DNA from: JBCDGZ01 sp038750655
Lineage (GTDB): Bacteria > Bacteroidota > Bacteroidia > Chitinophagales > Saprospiraceae
Assembly: GCA_038750655.1 (NCBI GenBank)
Contig: JBCDGZ010000001.1
Span: forward strand, 88,200 to 152,199
DNA length: 64,000 bases
Direction: 5' to 3'
The position numbers were made by a program, and so were the translations under genes. Each line of letters begins with the position of its first letter. Positions within the stretch are counted from its first letter, which is position 1. Below are positions 43,185 to 51,179 of the stretch, in pieces. A model generated the notes under the pieces. That model searched no databases. It saw nothing but the letters and a program-made list of their open reading frames with translations, and was not told where the DNA came from.

Positions 43185-45320
43185 ATGATTAAGTATAAAA
43201 AAGATACCGATCAGATTGTAACCCTGACTTTGGATATGGATGGTCGGAATTACAATATCATTAACCACGAGGTCGCGGAGGCCTTCGTCCCGGTTATTGA
43301 ACACCTCAAGGCAGATAAGGCCAAAGGCCAACTCAAAGGCGTTATCATCACCTCGGCCAAAAGGGCCTTCCTTGCTGGCGGTGACCTCGACTACCTCTAC
43401 CACAACCCCAACGCTGAGGCGATCTTCGCCTACTCCGAAACCCTGAAGCAGCTCTACCGCGATCTGGAAAGCCCAGGGGTGCCCGTCGTGGCGGCCATCA
43501 ATGGCTCTGCGCTGGGGAGCGGCTTCGAGCTGGCCCTGGCCTGCCATCATCGCGTAGTGATCAACCGGCCCAACTTGCGGCTGGGCCTACCGGAGGTGAC
43601 CATCGGAATTATGCCGGGCAATGGCGGGGTGATCCGCTTGCTCTGGCTACTGGGCATCGACGCGGCTTACCCGGTCTTAACCAGCGGTAAACGCTACACG
43701 CCCAAGGAAGCTCTGGAAGCCCGGATCATCGATAGCCTGGCGAAGGATGAGGAGGAGATGCTGGAACAGGCCCGCAGCTGGATTTTACAGACCAAGGAGG
43801 GCCGCCGCCCCTGGGATGAGAAGGACGGGCGTATTCCTGGCGGGACGGCCCGCGATCCGAAGGTGGCGCGAGTCGTGCAGCGATTGGCGGCCAGTCAGGC
43901 CCGCGAGACCTACAATAACCTGCCCGCTCCGCAGGCCATCCTCAGCACTTTGGTGGAAGGATCGCTGGTGGACTTCGATACCGCTTGTCGCATTGAGAGT
44001 CGCTACTTTACGCAATTACAGCTGAGCCCAGAGTCTCGTAATATGATCAAAGCCCTGTGGTATGATTACAATACCATCTTCAATGGCGAGATGCGGCCCA
44101 AAGGCTACGGGAAGTTCCGTCCCCGAAAGGTGGGGATTATTGGGGCAGGAATGATGGGCTCAGGGATTGCGCTGGACTGTCTGCTACACGGCCAGGAAGT
44201 GATCCTCAAGGATGTATCGGCCTCCATTGCAGCCCGAGGCAAGGAATATATTGAGAAAAAACTGGAAGAACAGATACAGGTGGGCCGTTTGGAGGCCAGC
44301 CAGAAGGAACATTTACTAAAAAAGGTAACCACTACTGAGACCCCCCAGGAGTTTGCGGAATGTGATCTGGTCATAGAAGCCGTATTTGAAAATGCTATGG
44401 TTAAAACCAAAGTAACCAAAGAGGCGGAAGCTTACATGGATGAATACGCGCTGTTTGCCAGCAATACGGTCTCTATTCCTATCACCGAACTAGCGGGCCA
44501 GTCGATGCGTCCCGAAAACTACGTCGGGCTGCACTTCTTTGCTCCCGTCGAAGAGGTCCCTCTAGTAGAAATCGTTAGGGGCGAGCAAACTTCAGACGAA
44601 ACCATCGCTCGGGCCTTCGACTTCGTCAAGTCCATCCGCAAGACCCCAATCATCGTCAAAGATACCTGGGGCTTCTATGTATCCAGGGTGCAAAATACCT
44701 ACATCCTTGAAGGCATCCAGATGCTGCAAGAGGGCCATCCCCCCGCGCTGATTGAGAACTTGGGCTTGCAGGCTGGCCTGCCCAAAGGCGCTCTGGCCCT
44801 AGCCGATGAGCTGGGCCTGGAGTTGGTCCAAAAGTACGAAAACCAGGCGGCGCTCCACTATGGCAGCAAATACCTTCAGCATCCAGCCGTAGGCGTACTC
44901 GACAAGATGATCGGTGAGCTTAAGCGGCCAGGGCGGGCCCGCCACGCCGGCTTCTACGACTACCCCCCCGTCGCCCCCGTCCATCAACTCTGTCCCGACC
45001 TCGGCGATCATTTCCCCCCTACTCAAAAGGACTATACCCGCGAAGATCTTATGGAACGCTTTCTATTTGTCCAGGTCATTGAGGCGGTGTGGTGCTTGCA
45101 GGAAAAGATCATCCACTCGGTGCCGGAGGCCAATTTGGGCAGCATCTACGGTTGGGGCTTTCCTGCTTTCCGGGGCGGTGTTCTGCAATTCATCGATAGC
45201 TACGGCCTCCAGCAATTCATTGAGCGGTGCAATCACTACGAGCAACTGCACGGCCCACGATTCAAGGTGCCTCGCTTGCTGAGGCAAAAGGCCGCTCAAG
45301 CAACAACTACAGATGTGTAG
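43185..45320 (+). CDS. Multifunctional enoyl-CoA hydratase/3-hydroxyacyl-CoA dehydrogenase
   Basis: This 711-residue FadB/FadJ-type protein has an N-terminal crotonase domain (about 1-200) with oxyanion-hole segments KRAFLAGGDLDYL and NGSALGSGFELALACHHR. Near residue 318 the NAD-binding motif GIIGAGMMGSGIAL starts the dehydrogenase half, with GLHFFAPVEEVPLVEIV and KDTWGFYVSRV. It carries out hydration and oxidation of enoyl-CoA during beta-oxidation. It follows the thiolase gene by 15 bases and is surely in the same operon. The start MIKYKKDTDQIVTLTLD fits the family. The short C-terminal part contains the usual second helical repeat (GFPAFRGG). Confidence 0.94.
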   Translation: MIKYKKDTDQIVTLTLDMDGRNYNIINHEVAEAFVPVIEHLKADKAKGQLKGVIITSAKRAFLAGGDLDYLYHNPNAEAIFAYSETLKQLYRDLESPGVPVVAAINGSALGSGFELALACHHRVVINRPNLRLGLPEVTIGIMPGNGGVIRLLWLLGIDAAYPVLTSGKRYTPKEALEARIIDSLAKDEEEMLEQARSWILQTKEGRRPWDEKDGRIPGGTARDPKVARVVQRLAASQARETYNNLPAPQAILSTLVEGSLVDFDTACRIESRYFTQLQLSPESRNMIKALWYDYNTIFNGEMRPKGYGKFRPRKVGIIGAGMMGSGIALDCLLHGQEVILKDVSASIAARGKEYIEKKLEEQIQVGRLEASQKEHLLKKVTTTETPQEFAECDLVIEAVFENAMVKTKVTKEAEAYMDEYALFASNTVSIPITELAGQSMRPENYVGLHFFAPVEEVPLVEIVRGEQTSDETIARAFDFVKSIRKTPIIVKDTWGFYVSRVQNTYILEGIQMLQEGHPPALIENLGLQAGLPKGALALADELGLELVQKYENQAALHYGSKYLQHPAVGVLDKMIGELKRPGRARHAGFYDYPPVAPVHQLCPDLGDHFPPTQKDYTREDLMERFLFVQVIEAVWCLQEKIIHSVPEANLGSIYGWGFPAFRGGVLQFIDSYGLQQFIERCNHYEQLHGPRFKVPRLLRQKAAQATTTDV

Positions 45321-45412
45321 GTTTTTATTCCTGCATTCTGTCTATCTTTAGCGTCTCTTCAGTACACTCTGCTGTAGTTACCCACCTGTTTTTGTATAAA
45401 AAAATAAGCATC

Positions 45413-45919
45413 ATGAAAAGATTCATCTTTACCATGGCCCTACTCCTGGTATCCCTACCTTTTGTAGCGGCACAAAACACGGCACCTTGCAGCAGCGCCG
45501 CACATCAACAATTTGATTTTTGGGTAGGGGATTGGGAAGTGTACAACACCCAGGCCGATACTGTTGTCGGTTACAACAAGATTAAGCGGATTCTCAACAG
45601 CTGTGTGATTGAGGAAAACTGGACGGGGAAAAGTGGCTCCGTCGGCAAAAGTTTTAATACTTACAATCCGCAGGACTCTACCTGGAATCAGATTTGGGTA
45701 GACAATGTCGGTAGCCGCTTTGAATTCTCGGGGCGCTATCACGATCAGATCATGGACTTAGCCGGGGAGGTCGATTCGCCGCAAGGTAAAGTACTATTTA
45801 CTTTAAAGTTTCACAATCAACAATCGGAGGGAACGGTTCGTCAGGTTTGGAAAATGTCGCGGGATGGTGGGAAGAACTGGCAGCTGCTCTTTGATGGGAC
45901 CTACAAAAAGAAATCCTAG
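45413..45919 (+). CDS. Secreted DUF1579-like protein
   Basis: The ATG at 45413 (MKRFIFTMALLLVSLPFVAAQ, signal peptide) is preferred over upstream in-frame starts inside the preceding gene. The mature part begins with the family landmark HQQFDFWVGDWEVYN, followed by short beta strands (VVGYNKIKRILNSCVIEENW, FEFSGRYHDQIMDLAG). The 168-residue product is probably a periplasmic lipocalin-like protein; no activity is known for this group. It stands 92 bases after the beta-oxidation operon, with a near-consensus TATCTTTA between them. Confidence 0.82.
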   Translation: MKRFIFTMALLLVSLPFVAAQNTAPCSSAAHQQFDFWVGDWEVYNTQADTVVGYNKIKRILNSCVIEENWTGKSGSVGKSFNTYNPQDSTWNQIWVDNVGSRFEFSGRYHDQIMDLAGEVDSPQGKVLFTLKFHNQQSEGTVRQVWKMSRDGGKNWQLLFDGTYKKKS

Positions 45920-46002
45920 TACTGGCTCCGCCTTTGGTATGTCTTTTGATTCTTCTGGGGTGAATTTAAGTTAAGATAGCCCAAAAGAAACCATAATACC
46001 CT

Positions 46003-46656
46003 ATGAATTGGATCGTTACGACTACTAACGTATCCAGCAGTTGGAAATATCCACTCCTGCTGTTCTATATGTTCAGTATGACGCTGGCTTCTGCCCACTC
46101 TGGTACGAGGCCCACTACGCAGCCGCCGGAGGCTCAGGATGACTTTGTGATGGTCATTATCCAAAAACCGGCCTTAATTGATGTTTTAGAGAATGATCAA
46201 CTGCATGGAACCCTCAAGGGCCTGCGGATTCTGGATCAACCTGCTATCGGCGCTGTGAAGGTCAATGCCGATCATCGCCTCAGTTATATCCCTGGGGAAT
46301 CCGAATGTGAGGCAGTCGATCGGTTTACTTACATCGTGGCCAACGAAACAGGCTGGGATACGGTAGCTGTATTTGTCGAAATTCTTTGCGAAAGACTCAC
46401 CATCTTCAGTGGTTTTTCGCCCAATGGAGACGGCGAATTTGACACCTTCACCATCAAAGGGGTAGAATTATTGCCCAATAACAAGCTGTCCATTTTTGAC
46501 TACAATGGTCAGGAAATCTACCAAAAGAATCGTTATGCGAATGACTGGGATGGCAGTCAGTTGGACGAACCTCTATCGACGGAGTATACCTATTATTACG
46601 TCTTTGAGGATGGTGAGGGAAATGTTTATTCGGGCTACTTTAAAGTCGACAGTTGA
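46003..46656 (+). CDS. Small protein with type-B (gliding-associated) T9SS C-terminal domain
   Basis: This 217-residue protein has an N-terminal hydrophobic segment likely to be a signal sequence (KYPLLLFYMFSMTLASAHS). A cadherin/Ig-like domain follows (DDFVMVIIQKPALIDVLEND to DRFTYIVANETGWDTVAVFV). The C-terminal domain of about 85 residues begins FSGFSPNGDGEFDTFTIKG, the signature of the CHU-type gliding-motility C-terminal domain. Such domains direct export through the T9SS with a partner SprF/PorP protein. It is unusually short for this class, which normally has very large adhesins. It converges with the next gene, with only four bases between stops. Confidence 0.85.
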   Translation: MNWIVTTTNVSSSWKYPLLLFYMFSMTLASAHSGTRPTTQPPEAQDDFVMVIIQKPALIDVLENDQLHGTLKGLRILDQPAIGAVKVNADHRLSYIPGESECEAVDRFTYIVANETGWDTVAVFVEILCERLTIFSGFSPNGDGEFDTFTIKGVELLPNNKLSIFDYNGQEIYQKNRYANDWDGSQLDEPLSTEYTYYYVFEDGEGNVYSGYFKVDS

Positions 46657-46660
46657 GCGC

Positions 46661-48331
46661 CTACTGAAGGGAGCGCAGGAAGCTGGCTACCGCTGTATTG
46701 GCATTCTTTTCCGCATACTCTAGCGGTGTTTTTCCCGATTGATCTTTGTGAATCAAATTGGCCCCATTGTCAATCAAGAGGCGAGCGACTTGTGGATCGC
46801 CGTATTTCGCGACGTAGTAGAGCGCCGTTTTTTGCTGTTGATTAACGGCATTGACATCAACGCCTTTGTTCAAGAGCGATTTGATGGCATTGAGGTTTTG
46901 CTTTTTGATGGCGTACATCAGGGCCGTTTTATTTTGGTAGTACTTATTCGGATCAGCTCCTGAATCGATGAGGAAGGCGATGATTTTCGGTCGATTTTTT
47001 CTAATAGCATAATGTAAAAGGGTGACCTTTTCCTTGGTGTAGTAGCCGTTGATGTCGTTCCCGGCGGTCAGGAATTTCTTGAGGGCTTGTTCATTATTAT
47101 CGATGATTGCCTTCAGGGCCAGTTCGGTACTTTTGTGTTTGAAAATACCAATCTGGCTGATTTGTCCTCTTGGATTGACCTGCAAGAAGCGCCCACCCTT
47201 AATCAGCAGGGCATTGCCGCCGCCGTGATCAAAAACCATTTCGTGCTTCACATCGATAGCGATGATCTTGAAATTGTACAGTGCACTTACTTCATTGACG
47301 ACTGTATGTCCCACTACTACTTGCTTGGCCCCATACTTTATAAGTAAGTTATTGACTTGTGTTTGGGACAGCTCATTATTGAAATAGCCTCTATACCACA
47401 TGGGCCCTAGTTTACCAAAAATCATGGCGGTGGCTCCTCCTTTCTCTTTAACCCGCCAAGCATCCATTCCAAAGTTGCCGCGGGCAATCCGGTTGATGTC
47501 TTCGAAGTGCAGGTTCATTCTGGCCATTTCATGGCTCAATCCACCGTGGGTGAAAATCGTTTTACCAATCTTCTCAATGACATTCTTGGAGCGAAGCCAG
47601 CGGCCCAGCTCGGTATGCTTGCCGTAGAGCGATCGGTAGGTGACATTGAGCTTACGAGCAGCCAGTTTGTATTTGTTGCGGACATAGCGCACATCGCCTC
47701 GCATGTTCATCTCCTCGTGGTTGCCGATGATGAAATGTACGCGGCCACCGGCCAGCTCGGCTTGCCTCTCCAACTCATACATTAGCCACAGGCAGGGCGT
47801 CACCTGATTGCCCCGGTCAAAAAAATCGCCGACCAATACCAGATGGCCTTTCCCATAACTCCATTGGTAATCCTCGTCAATGACACCATTGCCTTGCAGG
47901 GTTTCCACCATAATCTTGAAGTTGCCTTCAATATCAGAGAGTGCCAATAGTTTGTCCGGTTGTTCGTAGGTGCTGGGGGGAGGGAGGTGCTTTCCGCGAA
48001 TCACCACATCGAAGGGTTTGCCCGCTTTGGGGTCCATGGCGCAGCTGATGGTCAGGTTTTTAGTAGTATTGGGATAAACTTGCTGGACCACCTCTGCTTT
48101 GGATTCGATCCGCTGGATATTTTTAACAATGATTCTATTTTTTCTGTAAAAAACGTAAGGGCCATCAATCACATTACTGAGAACCTTGGTTGGAGTTACC
48201 GTAGTCTCGTACTGTATGGGTTCACTTACTTTTTCCTGGACAGCGGGGCTACAACCTGCCATCATCCCCGGAAAAAAGGCCCCAATAGTAAGCATTAATA
48301 CCGCATTAACAATCATACTCCTAACTTTCAT
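46661..48331 (-). CDS. Lipoprotein fusing calcineurin-like phosphatase to ankyrin repeats
   Basis: This 556-residue protein has a lipoprotein signal (MKVRSMIVNAVLMLTIGAFF with lipobox MMAGC). The metallophosphoesterase domain (about 125-375) shows metal-binding motifs ALSDIEGN, VGDFFDRGN, IGNHEEM and VVGHTVVN, resembling Shewanella-like Ser/Thr phosphatases. Residues about 410-556 hold about five ankyrin repeats (TLLHYAIRKNRPKIIAFLID, KTALMYAIKKQNLNAIKSLL, TALYYVAKYGDPQVARLLID, TPLEYAEKNANTAV). It would act anchored in the periplasm or at the outer membrane, with the ankyrin part binding a protein partner or substrate. The combination is uncommon. Confidence 0.88.
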   Translation of the reverse strand: MKVRSMIVNAVLMLTIGAFFPGMMAGCSPAVQEKVSEPIQYETTVTPTKVLSNVIDGPYVFYRKNRIIVKNIQRIESKAEVVQQVYPNTTKNLTISCAMDPKAGKPFDVVIRGKHLPPPSTYEQPDKLLALSDIEGNFKIMVETLQGNGVIDEDYQWSYGKGHLVLVGDFFDRGNQVTPCLWLMYELERQAELAGGRVHFIIGNHEEMNMRGDVRYVRNKYKLAARKLNVTYRSLYGKHTELGRWLRSKNVIEKIGKTIFTHGGLSHEMARMNLHFEDINRIARGNFGMDAWRVKEKGGATAMIFGKLGPMWYRGYFNNELSQTQVNNLLIKYGAKQVVVGHTVVNEVSALYNFKIIAIDVKHEMVFDHGGGNALLIKGGRFLQVNPRGQISQIGIFKHKSTELALKAIIDNNEQALKKFLTAGNDINGYYTKEKVTLLHYAIRKNRPKIIAFLIDSGADPNKYYQNKTALMYAIKKQNLNAIKSLLNKGVDVNAVNQQQKTALYYVAKYGDPQVARLLIDNGANLIHKDQSGKTPLEYAEKNANTAVASFLRSLQ

Positions 48332-48459
48332 AAGATGAACTACTTACTTTAGAACGTTTTTGTAGAAAAATTGGGTGTTAAAATTTTTATAAAGTTAGAA
48401 AGAAGTTATTTGCTAATAAAATTTTGTTGCGAACTTATTTTGCCAAAGACTTGTCGGAA

Positions 48460-50577
48460 TCAGCTGATTCGGCTCCATGCCTTGAGTTTTTTACCGTGTT
48501 GGTCGGCATATTGACGAATGGGCTGGTGCTCAGGGAGTGCAAGGTTAGGGTCCTTGTCCAGAAGGCGGGCGGCCAGCTCGCGAGCAGTTTGTAGGATGCG
48601 GCCGTCTTTGGCCAGGTCGGCGATGCGGAAGTTGAGAATACCGCTTTGTTGGGTGCCTTCGATGTTGCCCGGGCCGCGCAGCTTAAGGTCGGCCTCCGCG
48701 ATTTCAAAGCCATTGTTGGTGCCCGTCATGGTCGCAATTCGCTCCTTGGCCTCCCGGCTCAACTTGAAGCTAGACATCAAAATGCAGTAGGACTGCTCGG
48801 CTCCTCGCCCCACACGCCCCCGCAGCTGATGCAGTTGCGACAAGCCAAATCGCTCCGTATTCTCAATCACCATCACCGAAGCATTCGGCACATTTACTCC
48901 CACTTCAATCACCGTCGTCGCGATCATAATTTGCGTCTCCCCCTTCACAAAACGCTGCATCTCAAAGTCTTTGTCCGCCGGCTTCATCCGACCGTGCACC
49001 ACACTCATCTCATATTTCGGCCGAGGAAATTCCCGCAGCAGGGCCTCGTAGCCCTCGTCCAGGTTCTTCAAATCCAGGGTCGCCGACTCTTCGATCAGCG
49101 GATAAACGACATACACCTGCCGCCCCTTAGCAATCTCTTCCCGCATAAAGCCGATCACCCGCATCCGATGATTCTCCGTACGGTGCAAGGTCTTGACCAG
49201 CTTTCTGCCCGGCGGCAGCTCATCGATGACCGATACATCCAGATCGCCGTAGAGCGTCATGGCCAGGGTGCGGGGAATGGGCGTGGCCGTCATGACCAGT
49301 ACATGAGGCGGATAGGGTTTATTCTTGGTCCACAGCCGTGCGCGCTGCGCCACACCGAAGCGATGCTGCTCGTCGGTGATGGCCAGCCCAAGGTTTTTAA
49401 AAACGACGGGAGGTTCCAGCAGGGCGTGGGTGCCGATGAGGATGTGGAGATCGCCCTCGGCGAGGCGCGCCAAAATCTCCTTGCGCTTTTTGCCTTTCAC
49501 GCTGCCGCTCAAAAAGCCCACATTTATCCCCAAGCCCTCCAAACTCTTACTCATCGAGTCGTAGTGCTGCTGTGCCAGAATCTCCGTAGGGGCCATCATA
49601 CAAGCCTGAAAATCATTATCCAACGCCATCAGCATACACATCAGCCCAACGATGGTCTTGCCACTACCGACATCGCCCTGCAGCAGGCGGTTCATTTGTA
49701 CGCCGGAGCCCAGGTCGCGCCGAATTTCTTTCAGCACTCGCTTCTGGGCGCCCGTCAGCTCAAAACTCAACTTTTCATTGTAGAACCGATTGAAATGCTC
49801 GGCGATTTTGGCGAAGGGGTAGCCTTTGACCTGGTTTTTGCGGCGGCGGCGAATTTGTAGCAGTCGCAGTTGGAGGAAAAACAGCTCTTCGAATTTGAGG
49901 CGGTTGCGGGCGGCGTCCAGCTCCTTTTGGGTGGTAGGGAAATGGATGTGTCGCAGGGCTTGGACCCGCGAGGGGAAGCGAAACTGCTTGAGGAGGTCAG
50001 CGGAGAGATTTTCGGGGAGGTCCTTAGCGCCGATCTTTTCGAGTAGAGTCTTCATCAGCTTGCGTCGGCCGCGGGCGTCCAGGCCTCGGGTGTTCAGCTT
50101 TTCGGTGCTGGGATAAACGGGCGCGAAGGTGCTGGCCCGTTTGGTATTTTCCGCCGTCACTAACTCAATCTCCGGATGGGGAATATTGAGCCGCTTATTA
50201 AAGGTATTGATGCGTCCAAAGACAATGTATTCTCCACCAATCTGCAAATTCTTCTCAATCCAGTGGGCACCTTTGAACCAAACCAATTCAATGATGCCAC
50301 TGTCATCGCGAAATTTTCCAACCAATCGTTTCTTACGTCCTTCGCCCAACATTTCCAGTCGCCGTAAGATACCCCGTAGTTGTACCTGATCACTATCGGC
50401 AGTCAATTCCCGAATGCTGTGGAAGCGGGTTTTGTCAACATAGCGGTGGGGGAAGTGCAGCAGTAAGTCGCGAAAAGTGAAGATGCCCAGCTCCTTATTC
50501 AGCAGTTCTGCACGTGATGGCCCCACCCCTTTGAGGTAGGAAATGGGACTGTCGAGAAGGTGTGGTGTCTGGGCCAA
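48460..50577 (-). CDS. recG: ATP-dependent DNA helicase RecG
   Basis: This 705-residue helicase has an N-terminal wedge/OB region (about 60-200, RGILRRLEMLGEGRKKRLVG). Walker A is LLQGDVGSGKTIVG and the DEQH box ITDEQHRFGVAQR, with TATPIPRTLAMTLYGDLDVS, ATTVIEVGVNVPNA, and HQLRGRVGRGAEQSYC. RecG remodels stalled forks and Holliday junctions. The first in-frame standard start is TTG at 50577 (MAQTPHLLDSP); no in-frame ATG lies between it and the upstream stop, so a non-ATG start is needed. The full family length is preserved. Confidence 0.95.
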   Translation of the reverse strand: MAQTPHLLDSPISYLKGVGPSRAELLNKELGIFTFRDLLLHFPHRYVDKTRFHSIRELTADSDQVQLRGILRRLEMLGEGRKKRLVGKFRDDSGIIELVWFKGAHWIEKNLQIGGEYIVFGRINTFNKRLNIPHPEIELVTAENTKRASTFAPVYPSTEKLNTRGLDARGRRKLMKTLLEKIGAKDLPENLSADLLKQFRFPSRVQALRHIHFPTTQKELDAARNRLKFEELFFLQLRLLQIRRRRKNQVKGYPFAKIAEHFNRFYNEKLSFELTGAQKRVLKEIRRDLGSGVQMNRLLQGDVGSGKTIVGLMCMLMALDNDFQACMMAPTEILAQQHYDSMSKSLEGLGINVGFLSGSVKGKKRKEILARLAEGDLHILIGTHALLEPPVVFKNLGLAITDEQHRFGVAQRARLWTKNKPYPPHVLVMTATPIPRTLAMTLYGDLDVSVIDELPPGRKLVKTLHRTENHRMRVIGFMREEIAKGRQVYVVYPLIEESATLDLKNLDEGYEALLREFPRPKYEMSVVHGRMKPADKDFEMQRFVKGETQIMIATTVIEVGVNVPNASVMVIENTERFGLSQLHQLRGRVGRGAEQSYCILMSSFKLSREAKERIATMTGTNNGFEIAEADLKLRGPGNIEGTQQSGILNFRIADLAKDGRILQTARELAARLLDKDPNLALPEHQPIRQYADQHGKKLKAWSRIS

Positions 50578-50677
50578 AGTAAGTCGCTTTTTGAGCAGGG
50601 CAATTTACAAAAATCTGCCCTCTTCCGACATTTCTACCATAAATTTCACATATCCCCGGAATTATTTTTGTTTTAGA

Positions 50678-50685
50678 TAACTTTG
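50678..50685 (+). promoter_or_regulatory. Possible -7 element for rbfA
   Basis: TAACTTTG (50678-50685) matches the Bacteroidota -7 consensus, 90 bases before the rbfA ATG. No -33 TTG at the usual distance was found (a TTTTTG at 50665-50670 is too close). Confidence 0.3.
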
Positions 50686-50774
50686 TTCTATTATAATTCA
50701 GTTTGAGTTCTAAACTTCTTCTTTAGGTCCTTGTCTTATATAAGTGATCTGTTCAAGCATTAAAATTTCAACAC

Positions 50775-51179
50775 ATGGAAAGTAAGCGTCAGAAGCAAGT
50801 AGCAGAATTGGTCAAGCGCAACTTTGGCCTCTTGTTGCAACAGGAAGGGGAGTACATTTATGGAACAGAAGCCCTGGTTACAGTAACCAGCGTGAAGATG
50901 TCGCCCGACATGGGCATAGCAAAGATTTATCTCAGCGTCTACAATACTCTAAATAAACAAGCTATTATTCTCGAAATGGAAACCCAGCTGCATCGCCTGC
51001 GGCAGGGGCTGGGGCAGCGCATTCGCAAGCATGTGCGTCGGATTCCGGAGATACAGCTTTACCTCGACGATACCCTCGATGAGATGTATCGCCTGAATGC
51101 TTTGTTCAATAAGCTGGAAGATGAAAACCAGATGGGTGAAAGGCCGGCCGAAGGCGCTGAAGCCGATTCGGATGCCTAA
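50775..51179 (+). CDS. rbfA: 30S ribosome-binding factor RbfA
   Basis: This 134-residue protein starts MESKRQKQVAELVKRNFGLL and has the single KH-type fold of RbfA: helix, strand VTVTSVKMSPDMGIAKIYLS, helices around RLRQGLGQRIRKHV and strand RRIPEIQLYLDDTLDEMYR. It aids late 16S rRNA processing and cold growth. Its stop codon overlaps the stop of the convergent permease-regulator gene (51176-51179). The last 15 residues form an acidic tail not usually seen in short RbfA proteins. Confidence 0.93.
   Translation: MESKRQKQVAELVKRNFGLLLQQEGEYIYGTEALVTVTSVKMSPDMGIAKIYLSVYNTLNKQAIILEMETQLHRLRQGLGQRIRKHVRRIPEIQLYLDDTLDEMYRLNALFNKLEDENQMGERPAEGAEADSDA

Noticed and set aside
46660..46663. Possible read-through fusion between the small sorted protein and the phosphatase gene
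   Set aside because: The genes are convergent on opposite strands with stops four bases apart, so no fusion is possible.
48646..49860. 404-codon plus-strand frame opposite recG
   Set aside because: It is rich in His, Gln and Arg, typical of an antisense shadow, while recG shows all helicase motifs on the other strand.
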